Part shown: in pieces, positions 15,764 to 25,587 of the stretch
How the letters are laid out: the number at the start of each line of letters is the position of its first letter
How positions within the stretch are numbered: the stretch's first letter is position 1
NCBI GenBank assembly: GCA_964463145.1
Contig: CAYXBG010000002.1
Span: forward strand, 1-53,063
Source: CAYXBG01 sp964463145
GTDB lineage: Bacteria; Acidobacteriota; UBA6911; RPQK01; CBDAPI01
Reading direction: 5' to 3'
DNA: 53,063 bases
Translations under genes and position numbers: made by a program
Notes under the pieces: generated by a model
The model's database searches: none
Seen by the model: the letters and a program-made list of their open reading frames with translations, nothing else
Told to the model about the DNA's origin: nothing

Positions 15764-18462
15764 TGCTTGATAAGTTAAATCTCAATTTTGTCAAAGCTTT
15801 GATCAGGAGAGATCTGTGGAAGTATTTCACTAATCCCACAGGGTATGTTTTCATCACACTCTTTATTTTTCTCAGTGCAGTTTCTGCCTTCTGGCAGGAT
15901 AGATTTTTCCTCAATAATCTCGCCAACCTAGAGCAGCTAAATGCCCTCATCCCGTATTTACTGCTTTTCTTCGTCCCCGCTTTGACAATGGGCGTTTGGG
16001 CAGATGAAAGACGGCAGGCTACTGACGAGCTTCTTCTCACCTTGCCAGCAACGAGCCTAGAAGTGGTTTTAGGTAAGTACCTGGCGGTTCTAGGTGTGTA
16101 CACAGCCTCTCTCGTTTTATCTTCCAGTCACGTTCTTGTTTTGGCTTGGCTAGGCAATCCTGACTTAGGAATTATGTTTGCCAACTATGTCGGTTATTGG
16201 CTGCTTGGAGGCTCCCTGATCGCCGTCGGTATGACAGCCTCCCTGCTCACCTCTAACGTGACTGTCGCGTTCATATTAGGGGCGGGTCTTTGCGGTTTTC
16301 TGGTATTTATCAAAGCACTCTTCGGGCTGATCAGCAATGGCCTCGCCAATGCGGTGTCTTCCCTAGGAGTGATCCCTCATTTCCAAGATTTCGCTTCCGG
16401 AATGATTAGTCTCTCCGGCGTAATCTACTTTTTATCTGTGGCCGCCTTTGGAATCTACCTGAATGTCCTCTTAGTCGAAAGGCGTCATTGGCCTAGAAAG
16501 ATGGATGCCCACCCTACTTGGTTGCATTACATGGTACGTGCTACAGCTCTGATTATTCTAGTAGGATCCTTCGCAACTCTTACTGAAAGGATTGGGTTTC
16601 GCCTCGATACTACTTCGGAAAGATTGCATTCCCTCTCGGGCCAGACGCTAAGCCTGGTTAACAGCTTAGACGAGGATAGACCGGTTTTTATTCAGGCCTT
16701 TATCAGTCCCGAAGTTCCTGAGCCCTACGTACAAACACGTGCTAACTTACTGAGCACACTCACGCAACTCGATTCTATAGGTGGCTCCAAGGTTCAGGTC
16801 CGGATTGAGAGATCCTCTCCCTACTCCTCAGCTGCTAGAGAAGCTAGAGAAAAATTCGGGATCACTTCTCGTCAAATTCCTAACATAAGTAGTGCAAGAG
16901 CCGGTTTTTCAGACGTATTTCTTGGCATTGCTTTCACTTGTGGAGCCGAAGAAGAAGTGCTCCCATTTGTAGATCGAGGCCTATCTGTCGAATATGAACT
17001 TGCTCGCAGCATGCGGGTAGTAGCCAATACTGCACGCAAAAAAATCGGGTTAGTCACTACCGAAGCAAAACTTTTCGGTGGGTTCGACTTTCAGACTTTC
17101 CGCTCATCTCCTGCATGGCCAGTTGTGGAAGAACTTCGGAAGCAATACGAAGTGATACAAGTAAACCCCACAGGGGACCTTCCCAACGACCTAGATGGAC
17201 TGGTAATAGCCCTCCCCTCCTCTCTTTCTCAGGAAGAATTAGATGCTATAAAGAAGCCTATCCTAGCGGGCACCCCAACATTACTGATGGTTGACCCAAT
17301 GCCAGTCATAAATCTAGGACTTTCTCCTTCTGAACAAGCCGGGGCAAACCAAAATCCATTCATGCGCAACCAAGGCCCTCCGCCTAAACAGAAGGGTGAC
17401 ATACAGACATTCCTTAAGGATATGGGCATAAGTTGGGATAAATCTGCGGTGGTTTGGGATGCCTACAATCCACATCCCGACTTAGAACACCTTCCAGCAG
17501 AAGTTGTATTTATTGGGCGAGGAAATGAGAACGAGGAAGCTTTCAATCCAAACACACCCGCCACTGCAGCACTGCAGGAATTGGTCATGTTGTATCCGGG
17601 GGCCCTGGCCGAGGCCACTGGAGATGGCTTCGATTTCCAACCACTAGTAAAAACAAGTGTCTTTTCCGGACGGTTCGTCTACCAACAATTAGTGCAGAGG
17701 AGTTTTCTGGGCATGTCCCTAAACCGCAATCTCCCACATCGACCTGATGGGGGTGATTACGTAACTGCCGCTTTGATAGAAGGAACCCAGAAAACTGAAA
17801 TCACTTCAACTGAGGAAGGAAGCTCTGAAGAAAAGACTACCGCAGAACAACAGCTTAAAGTGGTTGTCATTGCCGATTTGGATTTCATTTCTGAACAGTT
17901 CTTCCGCATTCGTGAGCAGGGACCGCAAAACTTGAATTTCGATAACGTAACCTTCTTCCTTAATAGTATTGATATTCTGGTGGGAGATGAGAGTTTCGTT
18001 GCTCTCCGCAACAAGCGAGTTAAACATCGGACTCTACGACGCTTTGAAGCTCAAACCCAGACTTTCGTTGCTAACCGTATTCGGGAAGAAAAACAGGCGG
18101 AGGCTGATGCAGAAGCGGCTTTAGCTGATGCCCAACGTCGTCTCGATCAGCGTGTTAATGAAGTACAAAAACGTTCCGATCTAGACGACAGAACAAAACA
18201 GATAATGGCACGTAACCTTCAGGAAGTTGAATCTCGTAGGTTCGAGGTTTTAAAAGCCAACATAGAGAATGATAAAGAAGCTAAAGTAGCCACCAGTAAA
18301 GAAAATATGGAGGAGCAGCTTCGACGGATTCAAAGCACCATTAAAACCTTCGCTGTCTTATTACCACCCATACCTGTTTTCATTATGGGAATCATGATTT
18401 TTATTCGAAGACGGAAACGCGAAGAAGAGGGAGAGGCAGTGACACGAATGCTGCGCGATTGA
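15760..18462 (+). CDS. ABC-2 permease fused to a GldG-like substrate-binding domain
   Basis: A 900-aa protein combining what Bacteroidota encode as GldF and GldG. Residues ~1-245 are an ABC-2-type permease with six membrane segments (NPTGYVFITLFIFLSAVSAFW to the segment near IYLNVLLVERRHW). A further membrane helix at ~265-280 leads into a GldG/DUF7088-like extracytoplasmic domain (HSLSGQTLSLVNSL, PVFIQAFISPEVPEP, KIGLVTTEAKLFGG). Residues ~770-855 are a charged, Ala/Glu-rich coiled coil, followed by a C-terminal membrane helix (LLPPIPVFIMGIMIFIRRR). Despite the gliding name, such systems occur in many non-gliding bacteria and their substrate is unknown. Confidence 0.88.
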   Translation: MMLDKLNLNFVKALIRRDLWKYFTNPTGYVFITLFIFLSAVSAFWQDRFFLNNLANLEQLNALIPYLLLFFVPALTMGVWADERRQATDELLLTLPATSLEVVLGKYLAVLGVYTASLVLSSSHVLVLAWLGNPDLGIMFANYVGYWLLGGSLIAVGMTASLLTSNVTVAFILGAGLCGFLVFIKALFGLISNGLANAVSSLGVIPHFQDFASGMISLSGVIYFLSVAAFGIYLNVLLVERRHWPRKMDAHPTWLHYMVRATALIILVGSFATLTERIGFRLDTTSERLHSLSGQTLSLVNSLDEDRPVFIQAFISPEVPEPYVQTRANLLSTLTQLDSIGGSKVQVRIERSSPYSSAAREAREKFGITSRQIPNISSARAGFSDVFLGIAFTCGAEEEVLPFVDRGLSVEYELARSMRVVANTARKKIGLVTTEAKLFGGFDFQTFRSSPAWPVVEELRKQYEVIQVNPTGDLPNDLDGLVIALPSSLSQEELDAIKKPILAGTPTLLMVDPMPVINLGLSPSEQAGANQNPFMRNQGPPPKQKGDIQTFLKDMGISWDKSAVVWDAYNPHPDLEHLPAEVVFIGRGNENEEAFNPNTPATAALQELVMLYPGALAEATGDGFDFQPLVKTSVFSGRFVYQQLVQRSFLGMSLNRNLPHRPDGGDYVTAALIEGTQKTEITSTEEGSSEEKTTAEQQLKVVVIADLDFISEQFFRIREQGPQNLNFDNVTFFLNSIDILVGDESFVALRNKRVKHRTLRRFEAQTQTFVANRIREEKQAEADAEAALADAQRRLDQRVNEVQKRSDLDDRTKQIMARNLQEVESRRFEVLKANIENDKEAKVATSKENMEEQLRRIQSTIKTFAVLLPPIPVFIMGIMIFIRRRKREEEGEAVTRMLRD

Positions 18463-18475
18463 GGGAGTGAAATGA

Positions 18476-19822
18476 ATGAATGAAACTCGCAAGACACTGA
18501 TTTTCGCGGGAGTAGCAATTGCCCTTCTTCTCTTGGCTTTTGCAACTAGCCCAGGCACCCGAACCCCTGACGAATTCTTTGATCTCGGGGAAGAATTTTT
18601 CCCTGAGTTCGAAGACCCCAATAGCGCAACTACTCTGGAAGTAGTGGAATACGAAGAAGATACTGGAGCGGCCCGTCCTTTCAAGGTCACTTTTGAAAAG
18701 GGAATATGGACCATCCCTTCGCATCACAACTACCCAGCAGATGGGAAGGACCGACTAGCCCAGACTGCAGCTCGTTTGATTGGATTGAAAAAGGAAGGCT
18801 TTCGATCCAGCAACGTTGCTGATCATGAAGCTTTTGGTGTGGTTGACCCTTTGGACGAGACCTCCACCAGTTTGTCGGGCCGGGGTGAACGTCTAACGGT
18901 AAGGGGGGCGTCTGGAGAGATCTTAGCCGACCTGATAGTCGGCAAAAATATTGGTGAAGAAGAAAACATGAATTTCGTTCGGATCCCCGGACAGAAACGA
19001 GTCTATGTCTGCTCCCTTGACTTGGACATCTCAACCAATTTTTCTGACTGGATCGAGACAGATCTTCTGCAGGTAGAGAAAGATACTATTGAAACGATAA
19101 CTATCCTTGATTATTCGATCAACGAACGAACTCGCCGGGTCGTAGAACGTGACAAACTCATTCTCAAAAAGAATGGCACGGAATGGAAGGCCAATAAAAT
19201 GCGCTCCCATCAGGAAGTCAATGCTACGAAAATGAGTGACCTGACAAGCTCCCTTGACGAGCTCTCCATCGTAGGAGTGCGCCCGAAGCCCGCAGGAGTC
19301 TCCCAGTCGCTCACACAGGAGGGAGGAATCAAGATCTCTCAGGAGGCACTCTTATCATTGCAAAGTAAGGGCTATTACTTAACCCGTGAAGGGAATCTCC
19401 TATCCAACGAAGGAGAACTGCAGTTGGAGACCTCAAAAGGGATCACCTATGTCCTACGCTTTGGAGAGATCCTTTACGGCAGTGATGAGGCCATCAGTAC
19501 CGCCAGCGGTCCAGCAAGCGGGCCCGGAGAAAACCGTTACCTGTTTATCACAGCTGGATTCAACCAAAACCGATTTCCTGAACCCAAAAGTCGACCTACC
19601 AGTATGGCTTTCCAGGATAAAAATGAAGACCTTACTGAAGAGGAAAAACGTAATAAAAAATTACATGAAACTTATGAAGCTTGGAAAACCAAGATAGCCG
19701 ATGGGGAAAGCATCATTGAGTCTCTTAACGAACGTTTTGCGGCTTGGTACTACGTCATCTCAGGAGATAGCTTCGACAAGATTCACCTGAAACGGCGAGA
19801 TCTAGTCACTAAAAAAGACTGA
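18476..19822 (+). CDS. DUF4340 protein, exporter accessory subunit
   Basis: A 448-aa protein with one N-terminal membrane anchor (TLIFAGVAIALLLLAFAT). The extracytoplasmic region contains the DUF4340 features: VTFEKGIWTIPSHHNYPADG, then IGLKKEGFRSSN, FGVVDPLD, a repeat of this fold in the middle (NFSDWIETDLLQVEKDTIETI) and ITYVLRFGEILYG. It starts 13 bp after the GldF/G fusion and completes the usual ATPase, permease/GldG, DUF4340 operon. The role is unknown beyond being a constant partner of this transporter type. Confidence 0.85.
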   Translation: MNETRKTLIFAGVAIALLLLAFATSPGTRTPDEFFDLGEEFFPEFEDPNSATTLEVVEYEEDTGAARPFKVTFEKGIWTIPSHHNYPADGKDRLAQTAARLIGLKKEGFRSSNVADHEAFGVVDPLDETSTSLSGRGERLTVRGASGEILADLIVGKNIGEEENMNFVRIPGQKRVYVCSLDLDISTNFSDWIETDLLQVEKDTIETITILDYSINERTRRVVERDKLILKKNGTEWKANKMRSHQEVNATKMSDLTSSLDELSIVGVRPKPAGVSQSLTQEGGIKISQEALLSLQSKGYYLTREGNLLSNEGELQLETSKGITYVLRFGEILYGSDEAISTASGPASGPGENRYLFITAGFNQNRFPEPKSRPTSMAFQDKNEDLTEEEKRNKKLHETYEAWKTKIADGESIIESLNERFAAWYYVISGDSFDKIHLKRRDLVTKKD

Positions 19823-19952
19823 TCATTGGTCAATGATTCTCGAAATGGAGGAATAAAATTTGCCTGCACTTTCTCTGCAGCTGCAATCGATGTACGCTAG
19901 TAGCCCCTCCCAGGCACTACGCACAATATCTCTACTTCTGAATTGGTGATAT

Positions 19953-22900
19953 ATGAACGCGGTTTTCGGACTACTTATCCAACTGCCAATTGCCCTCCAA
20001 ATGCCAGGCACCCATGACCTGGCCATCCAAGCCATCTCCCTGATCGAAGAACACTGCCAGAGCTGTCATAACTCAGAGTTGGCGAGCGGTGATTTGCGGC
20101 TTACTAATTTAGATTCCGCACTGGAGGGAGGAGAATCAGGGCCAGCCCTCGTACCTGGAGAGGCTCGATCCAGTTTAATGTATAGCCTTGTCGAATCGGG
20201 GGTAATGCCGTTACTGGAACCGCTCCCAGCTGCCAAGAGAGAACTTCTACGTCGTTGGATTGATCGTGGGGCATTTTGGCCAGACCCTAACATACCCAAG
20301 ATGCCTGCTGATGCCATTCACGACCGGGTTGGTGCACCATCTCGAGACCTCATTCTTCCGATTGACCCTGAAGGGGTTGTTGACTTCGAAAAAGATATTT
20401 TTCCAATCTTCGAGCAACGTTGTCATTCTTGCCACGGACCCAATCAACAGAAAGCAGGGTTGCGCCTTGATAACCGAAAAATAGTTTTTCAGGGGGGAAA
20501 ATCAGGCCCAGCGGTCCTCGCTGGCAAGTCTTCAGAAAGTCTTCTCCTTAAAAAAATTATGGGGATAGAGAGACCGCAGATGCCCCCCACAGGGGAGTAC
20601 CTAACTGACCGGGAAATAGGGCTCATCAAGGCTTGGATCGATCAGGGTGCGATCTGGCCTGAAAATGTTGGCGTAGATGCAGGAGTAAAAACCCACTGGG
20701 CTTTCACGCGGCCGCTTCAACCCAGTATCCCCAAAATCGCTAGAGGGAGGTGGTCGGCAAACCCAATCGATCGCTTCATCCGCAAACAGCAGCTAACAGT
20801 CGGACTGAGCCCAGTAGAAAGAGCGACTCCACGAGCTCTCGTCCGGCGCCTTCACTACGGACTGATTGGACTACCCCCTACCGTAGAGACGGTTGATGCC
20901 TTCCAGGAATACTCTCGGGATGATTGGGAGAAAATGGTAGATGGCCTTCTTCAGTCTCCCCGATACGGGGAACGCTGGGCACGTCACTGGTTGGATGTGG
21001 CTCGCTATTCGGAGAGCATCGGTTTTGAGTTCGACCGATTCTATCCCTGGGCATTTCAGTACCGAGACTTCGTGATCCAAGCATTCAACAGTAATATGCC
21101 CTACGACACCTTTCTCCAACTCCAGATTGCCGGAGATGAGTATGCCCCTAACGACCCAGTAGCTCTAGCTGCAACAGGCTTCGGAGCCGTCGGGCCCTTT
21201 CAGGCTAACGGACCAACAGAGGTTGATCACTTTGATGCGTTAGACGACATCCTCGGAGCTACAACCCAAGCTATGCTTGGCTTAACTGTGTCATGTGCTC
21301 GATGTCATGATCACAAGTATGATCCAATTTCTCAAAAAGAATATTACCAGATGCTAGCTTTTCTAAAAGGCACCGAAAGAGTCAACCACAGACTTCCTAC
21401 AGAGAGAACAGCTCGCTCAAATTTAGCAAAGGCACGATCCCGAAGAGACCGATGGATAAAATTGAAAACGGAGGAATGGAGACGTCAACGGCTAGTGGAT
21501 AACGATATCTTAGTTTCTAGCCATACCCCACTCCTCTCGGTTCTGGAGAAAAGTGAGAGCATACGGTTAGCCCCGGCTAATGTTAGCGCTTCTCACTTCG
21601 TCAACGATGCGACAGGCAGATCTGCTGGATCAGCTGTCCGTATTACTCTTTTTGATCGAGAGCCCATTGAGGATTCTCTAAATGAGAATAGATCGTCTGC
21701 AGGTGTTTTCGTTTGGGCCACCAATGCATCTGATAAGGAGTGGGTTCAGTATGATTTCCTCGAACCAAAAGAGATCAATTACTCCCGTGTCTATTGGCTT
21801 GATGACGAGCTTAACGCAGGTATTATTAGGCTTCCAGAGAAATATTCCCTTGTCTACAGTTCAGACGGAGAATGGAGTCCAGTTAAACTTTTGGAGTCCA
21901 GCTATAAGACCACTAAGGATCAGTTCAATGAGATCCACTTCGAACCAATAAAGACTAGGAGCATCCGACTTCAGGTGCAAATTAGGCCGGGTTCTTCAGC
22001 AGGCATACACGAATGGACAGTAGGCCGTTTTTCCTCCAAAGCTAGAGATTTTCTACGAATTGCGAACACGTTGCAACTAGAAGGGTCTCGCCATCTCAAG
22101 AAACAACTACAAGATTTCTTGAGCCAAAATGAATTGGAATACTGGCAAACACTTAATTCAGCCGTGAGGGTTTTGGAATCAAAACAGAAGTTTGCTTTTG
22201 GTCTCAAAGATGCAGGGTTCGATTCTCCGCAAACCTTCCTATTGGGTAGAGGCATCCCAAGCCAGCGCCTAAAGGAAGTTGCCCCTCTTTTCCCTTCTAT
22301 TTTGGTACGTCCAGGAATCTCTTCTCGGAAGTGGTTCGAGCTCAATCCGTCCCTTGAAGCCGGAACTAGTTATCGGCGAAGAGCATTTTCTCGGTGGCTA
22401 ACAGATGCTAAAGACGGAGCAGGCCTCCTGGCGGCTAGAGTCCTAGTCAACCGGGTCTGGAAACATCACATGAGTTCACCCTTGGTCGCGTCCGTAGATA
22501 ACTTCGGACAAGCGGGAGCGTCACCTACCCACCCAGACCTCCTGGACTGGTTGGCACACGACTTTATTAACAATGGTTGGAACTTGCATAGGCTGCACAG
22601 AATGATACTTCTAAGTGAAGCTTATCAGCTCTCAAGTATCCTCGACTCTGATCAAGTCTCCATCGATCCTGAAAATCGGTGGTATTGGAGGCATCAACCG
22701 AAACGCATCGAAGCAGAAATCTTGAGGGACTCGATTTTGTCCATCAGCGGAAAATTAAACACCCAGATGTTTGGCCCCAGCATCCGGCCTAGGATTCACT
22801 CCGATGCGCTTGCCCACGCTACAAATCCTAGAGTCGCAAAATGGCCCAAAAATATCAAAGACAACGAACAAACCTGGCGCCGCAGCATCTACATCAGACA

Positions 22901-23285
22901 ACGACGTAGCCTCATCATGCCATTTCTGGAGGTTTTTGATGGCCCGGACGGCCACATCAGCATTGGTAATCGAGAATCCACTATCATTCCCACCCAATCA
23001 CTTTACCTGCTCAACAGCGAATTCGTCAGAGAGCACAGTCTTTATCTCGCCAAAAAGGCTTACAAGGATACAGGAAAAAATCTGGATGAGACCGTATCTT
23101 TCATCTTCAAAACAGCTGTAGGAAGGCCTCCTACATACCAAGAAAAGAAAGCTGCACTGACATTTCTTGTCGAGCAAACAGACTCTTATTCCGAGCGAGA
23201 GGAAAAATCTCTATCGGTTTTACATGCTATTCAGGATCTGGCCCAGGCAATGATTTCCCAAGACGAATTTATCTATATAGAGTAG
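19953..23285 (+). CDS. Planctomycete-type cytochrome c / DUF1549 / DUF1553 protein
   Basis: A 1110-aa exported multidomain protein. Two PSCyt1-type heme-c domains lead: CQSCH at 35-39 and CHSCH at 157-161, each followed by a Leu-rich GGESGPALVPG or GGKSGPAVLAG motif. DUF1549 follows from ~265 (NPIDRFIRKQQ, LLQSPRYGERWARHWLDVARY) and contains a third CxxCH, CARCH at 448-452, in the SCARCHDHKYDPIS segment typical of the family. Residues ~560-710 look like a discoidin-type beta domain (WVQYDFLEPKEINYSRVYWL). DUF1553 closes the protein (RRRAFSRWLTD, NFGQAGASPTHPDLLDWLA, ETIVSF). The catalytic function of these proteins is not established. It is 13 bp upstream of the DUF1501 gene, its usual partner. 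Confidence 0.9.
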   Translation: MNAVFGLLIQLPIALQMPGTHDLAIQAISLIEEHCQSCHNSELASGDLRLTNLDSALEGGESGPALVPGEARSSLMYSLVESGVMPLLEPLPAAKRELLRRWIDRGAFWPDPNIPKMPADAIHDRVGAPSRDLILPIDPEGVVDFEKDIFPIFEQRCHSCHGPNQQKAGLRLDNRKIVFQGGKSGPAVLAGKSSESLLLKKIMGIERPQMPPTGEYLTDREIGLIKAWIDQGAIWPENVGVDAGVKTHWAFTRPLQPSIPKIARGRWSANPIDRFIRKQQLTVGLSPVERATPRALVRRLHYGLIGLPPTVETVDAFQEYSRDDWEKMVDGLLQSPRYGERWARHWLDVARYSESIGFEFDRFYPWAFQYRDFVIQAFNSNMPYDTFLQLQIAGDEYAPNDPVALAATGFGAVGPFQANGPTEVDHFDALDDILGATTQAMLGLTVSCARCHDHKYDPISQKEYYQMLAFLKGTERVNHRLPTERTARSNLAKARSRRDRWIKLKTEEWRRQRLVDNDILVSSHTPLLSVLEKSESIRLAPANVSASHFVNDATGRSAGSAVRITLFDREPIEDSLNENRSSAGVFVWATNASDKEWVQYDFLEPKEINYSRVYWLDDELNAGIIRLPEKYSLVYSSDGEWSPVKLLESSYKTTKDQFNEIHFEPIKTRSIRLQVQIRPGSSAGIHEWTVGRFSSKARDFLRIANTLQLEGSRHLKKQLQDFLSQNELEYWQTLNSAVRVLESKQKFAFGLKDAGFDSPQTFLLGRGIPSQRLKEVAPLFPSILVRPGISSRKWFELNPSLEAGTSYRRRAFSRWLTDAKDGAGLLAARVLVNRVWKHHMSSPLVASVDNFGQAGASPTHPDLLDWLAHDFINNGWNLHRLHRMILLSEAYQLSSILDSDQVSIDPENRWYWRHQPKRIEAEILRDSILSISGKLNTQMFGPSIRPRIHSDALAHATNPRVAKWPKNIKDNEQTWRRSIYIRQRRSLIMPFLEVFDGPDGHISIGNRESTIIPTQSLYLLNSEFVREHSLYLAKKAYKDTGKNLDETVSFIFKTAVGRPPTYQEKKAALTFLVEQTDSYSEREEKSLSVLHAIQDLAQAMISQDEFIYIE

Positions 23286-23298
23286 GGTAGGGTGATCA

Positions 23299-24759
23299 AT
23301 GCCTTGCTGTAGACCAGATGATTTGAAAACAATAAAATGGACCAGTCGGCGAGACTTCCTCAGAAAGGCTGGCGCCGGGTTCGGGGTATTGGGACTTGCG
23401 GGACTCCACCAACCAGCAGCTCTGTTTTCTAAAAATACTGCCTCACTAAACCCTTTAGCACCAAAGCCTGGACACTTTCCTGCCAAAGCAAAGGCTTGCA
23501 TAAGCTTATTCATGTATGGAGGGCCAAGTGGGATAGACCTATTCGAGCCTAAGCCTATGCTCGAACGTATGGATGGAAAATCTCCCCCTGCAGGACTCAA
23601 CCCGTTTTTCGGATCCGATTCAATCGGGCAACTAATGAAATCCCCCTACCGCTTCCAACGCCATGGGAAATCCGGGATGTGGGTGTCTGAGGTTTTCCCA
23701 CACCTCGCCACCTGTGTTGACGACATTGGTTTCCTGAAAGGATGCTATGTTGAATCCAACAATCACGGACCAGCATTAATGCAGATGAATAGCGGAGTGA
23801 CTCGTATTGGGCATCCTACTGTTGGATCATGGATGGTGTACGGCCTGGGAAGTGAAAACCAAAACCTGCCAGGCTATGTGGTTATGTATGACCACCGGGG
23901 CGGCCCGATCAATGGATCTCAGAACTGGGCCTCAGGATTCTTGCCAAGTTACTATCAGGCTACACCACTACGTTCTTCAGGATCGCCCATGCTAAACCTT
24001 GCCACTGATCCTCACATGACACGCGAAGAGCAGCGCCGCCAGCTCGATTTAATAAGTAAACTAGGAGATGAGTTCCGTTCCAAACACCCTCAGGAGTCAG
24101 CTATTCAGTCTCGGATCGAAACACATGAACTAGCATTCCGCATGCAGATGGCTGCTCCGTCAGTCTTGGATATATCGCAAGAGAGCCCAGAAACAAAATC
24201 TCTCTACGGCATTGACAAAGAGATTTCTCGCTACTTCGGTATCCAATGTCTGATGGCCAGGCGACTCGTTGAAAAGGGCGTACGATTTATCCAACTGTAC
24301 TCCTCTGGAGGCAATCAACAGACCAGTTGGGATGCTCATTTTGGGCTTAAAGAGAACCATGACCTACACTGTCCCGAGACCGACCAACCCATTGCTGGAC
24401 TCATCAAGGATCTCAAAAGGAGAGGTATGTTGGATGAGACCCTGCTCGTTTGGGGAGGCGAGTTCGGTCGACTTCCTACCAGCCAAAAAACGGAGCGTGG
24501 ATCTCAAGGCCGAGATCACAACTCAGAAGGCTTCTCCATGTGGATGGCTGGAGGCGGAATCCAAGGAGGGACTAGCTTTGGCTCTACTGATGAGCTGGGC
24601 TGGAAAGCCACCGAAGGGAGAACTTCGGTAAATGACATACACGCCACCATTTTGCACCTTATGGGAATCGATCACGAACGTCTAACATATAACCATAACG
24701 GCAGACCGTATCGACTCACCGATGTGAGCGGACGGGTAATTAATGAAATTTTAGCGTGA
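23299..24759 (+). CDS. Tat-exported DUF1501 protein
   Basis: A 486-aa protein with the twin-arginine signal SRRDFLRKAGAGFGVLGLAG near residues 15-35. The body has the DUF1501 (sulfatase/alkaline-phosphatase-like fold) features: LFMYGGPSGIDLFEPKP, NNHGPALMQMNSG, GSWMVYGLGSEN, LVEKGVRFIQLYSSGGNQQT, the metal-site-like WGGEFGRLPTSQ and GRDHNSEGFSMWMAGGGIQGG. GGGTGATCA before ATG is a fair ribosome binding site. It always travels with DUF1549/1553 proteins in Planctomycetota and Acidobacteriota, as here, and presumably acts in the periplasm with it. Confidence 0.9.
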   Translation: MPCCRPDDLKTIKWTSRRDFLRKAGAGFGVLGLAGLHQPAALFSKNTASLNPLAPKPGHFPAKAKACISLFMYGGPSGIDLFEPKPMLERMDGKSPPAGLNPFFGSDSIGQLMKSPYRFQRHGKSGMWVSEVFPHLATCVDDIGFLKGCYVESNNHGPALMQMNSGVTRIGHPTVGSWMVYGLGSENQNLPGYVVMYDHRGGPINGSQNWASGFLPSYYQATPLRSSGSPMLNLATDPHMTREEQRRQLDLISKLGDEFRSKHPQESAIQSRIETHELAFRMQMAAPSVLDISQESPETKSLYGIDKEISRYFGIQCLMARRLVEKGVRFIQLYSSGGNQQTSWDAHFGLKENHDLHCPETDQPIAGLIKDLKRRGMLDETLLVWGGEFGRLPTSQKTERGSQGRDHNSEGFSMWMAGGGIQGGTSFGSTDELGWKATEGRTSVNDIHATILHLMGIDHERLTYNHNGRPYRLTDVSGRVINEILA

Positions 24760-24769
24760 GTCCCCAGCA

Positions 24770-25438
24770 ATGAGAATTTGTTGGTATGGTCACGCTGCCT
24801 TTATGATTCAGGGCCTCAACGAGCGAGGTCAACAGCGGCGAGTCATTCTAGACCCCTACAACTATCCCGGCTGTGGTGGTTACCTTCCTATCAATGCGGG
24901 TGCTGATATTGTTTCGATCAGCCATGACAACCCACGGTACCACTCGGATATCTCGGCGATTAAGGGAAAGTTCAAACTAGCCGAACCCCTAGAATTCATT
25001 GGTCAGCAACGCAAAATAGAAGGTGTTACCTTCAGTTCCCATTTGGTGTTCGAAAACCTCGAGCAGGAGGGCCCCAATGCTATGGTCCGATTCGATCTGG
25101 ACAGTATTTCAGTTGCCCATCTGGGAGATCTAGGGCATCCTCTGGACGAGGCGGCACTGGAGTTCCTTTCGGGCATCGATATTCTTTTAGCATTGGCAGG
25201 GGGGCCTCCCACAATAGAGCTCAAAGACCTCCTGATTCTTATAGAAAAGCTGCAACCTGCAATGGTTATTCCTATGCATTTCCGAACTCAAAAAGTGAAC
25301 CTTAATATCCAACCACTCAAAAGCCTGCTAGCACTTTGGCGAGGGGCCGTTTTGCAAACAAAAGACTCCGAATACACAATCGATCGTGCAACAATTCCCA
25401 CAGAAACTACGCTGCTGGTATTGGATCACGCTAGATAA
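24770..25438 (+). CDS. UlaG-like metallo-beta-lactamase-fold protein with variant metal motif
   Basis: A 222-aa COG2220-type MBL-fold protein: ICWYGHAAFMIQG and ILDPYNYPGCG at the start, VAHLGDLGHPL in the middle and VIPMHFRTQKVNLN near the end. The canonical HxHxDH zinc motif is replaced by SHDNPRYHSD, so the second His and the Asp are absent. The GDLGH and MHFRT segments that supply later ligands are kept. It starts 10 bp after the DUF1501 gene and is probably in the same operon. It may be a one-metal hydrolase or a non-catalytic member; the reaction is unknown. Confidence 0.8.
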   Translation: MRICWYGHAAFMIQGLNERGQQRRVILDPYNYPGCGGYLPINAGADIVSISHDNPRYHSDISAIKGKFKLAEPLEFIGQQRKIEGVTFSSHLVFENLEQEGPNAMVRFDLDSISVAHLGDLGHPLDEAALEFLSGIDILLALAGGPPTIELKDLLILIEKLQPAMVIPMHFRTQKVNLNIQPLKSLLALWRGAVLQTKDSEYTIDRATIPTETTLLVLDHAR

Positions 25439-25587
25439 ACCCGTCCTGGTCAATACTAGCGAAACATCCTATTTCTACGAAGATAAGAGTAGAGAAGCAA
25501 AAACCTATCCAGGATCCCACTCAGCTCTCTATCATTCATGGCCAGATGAGCTCGACGAGACCATCGACATAGTCGAAATATTGGCCT

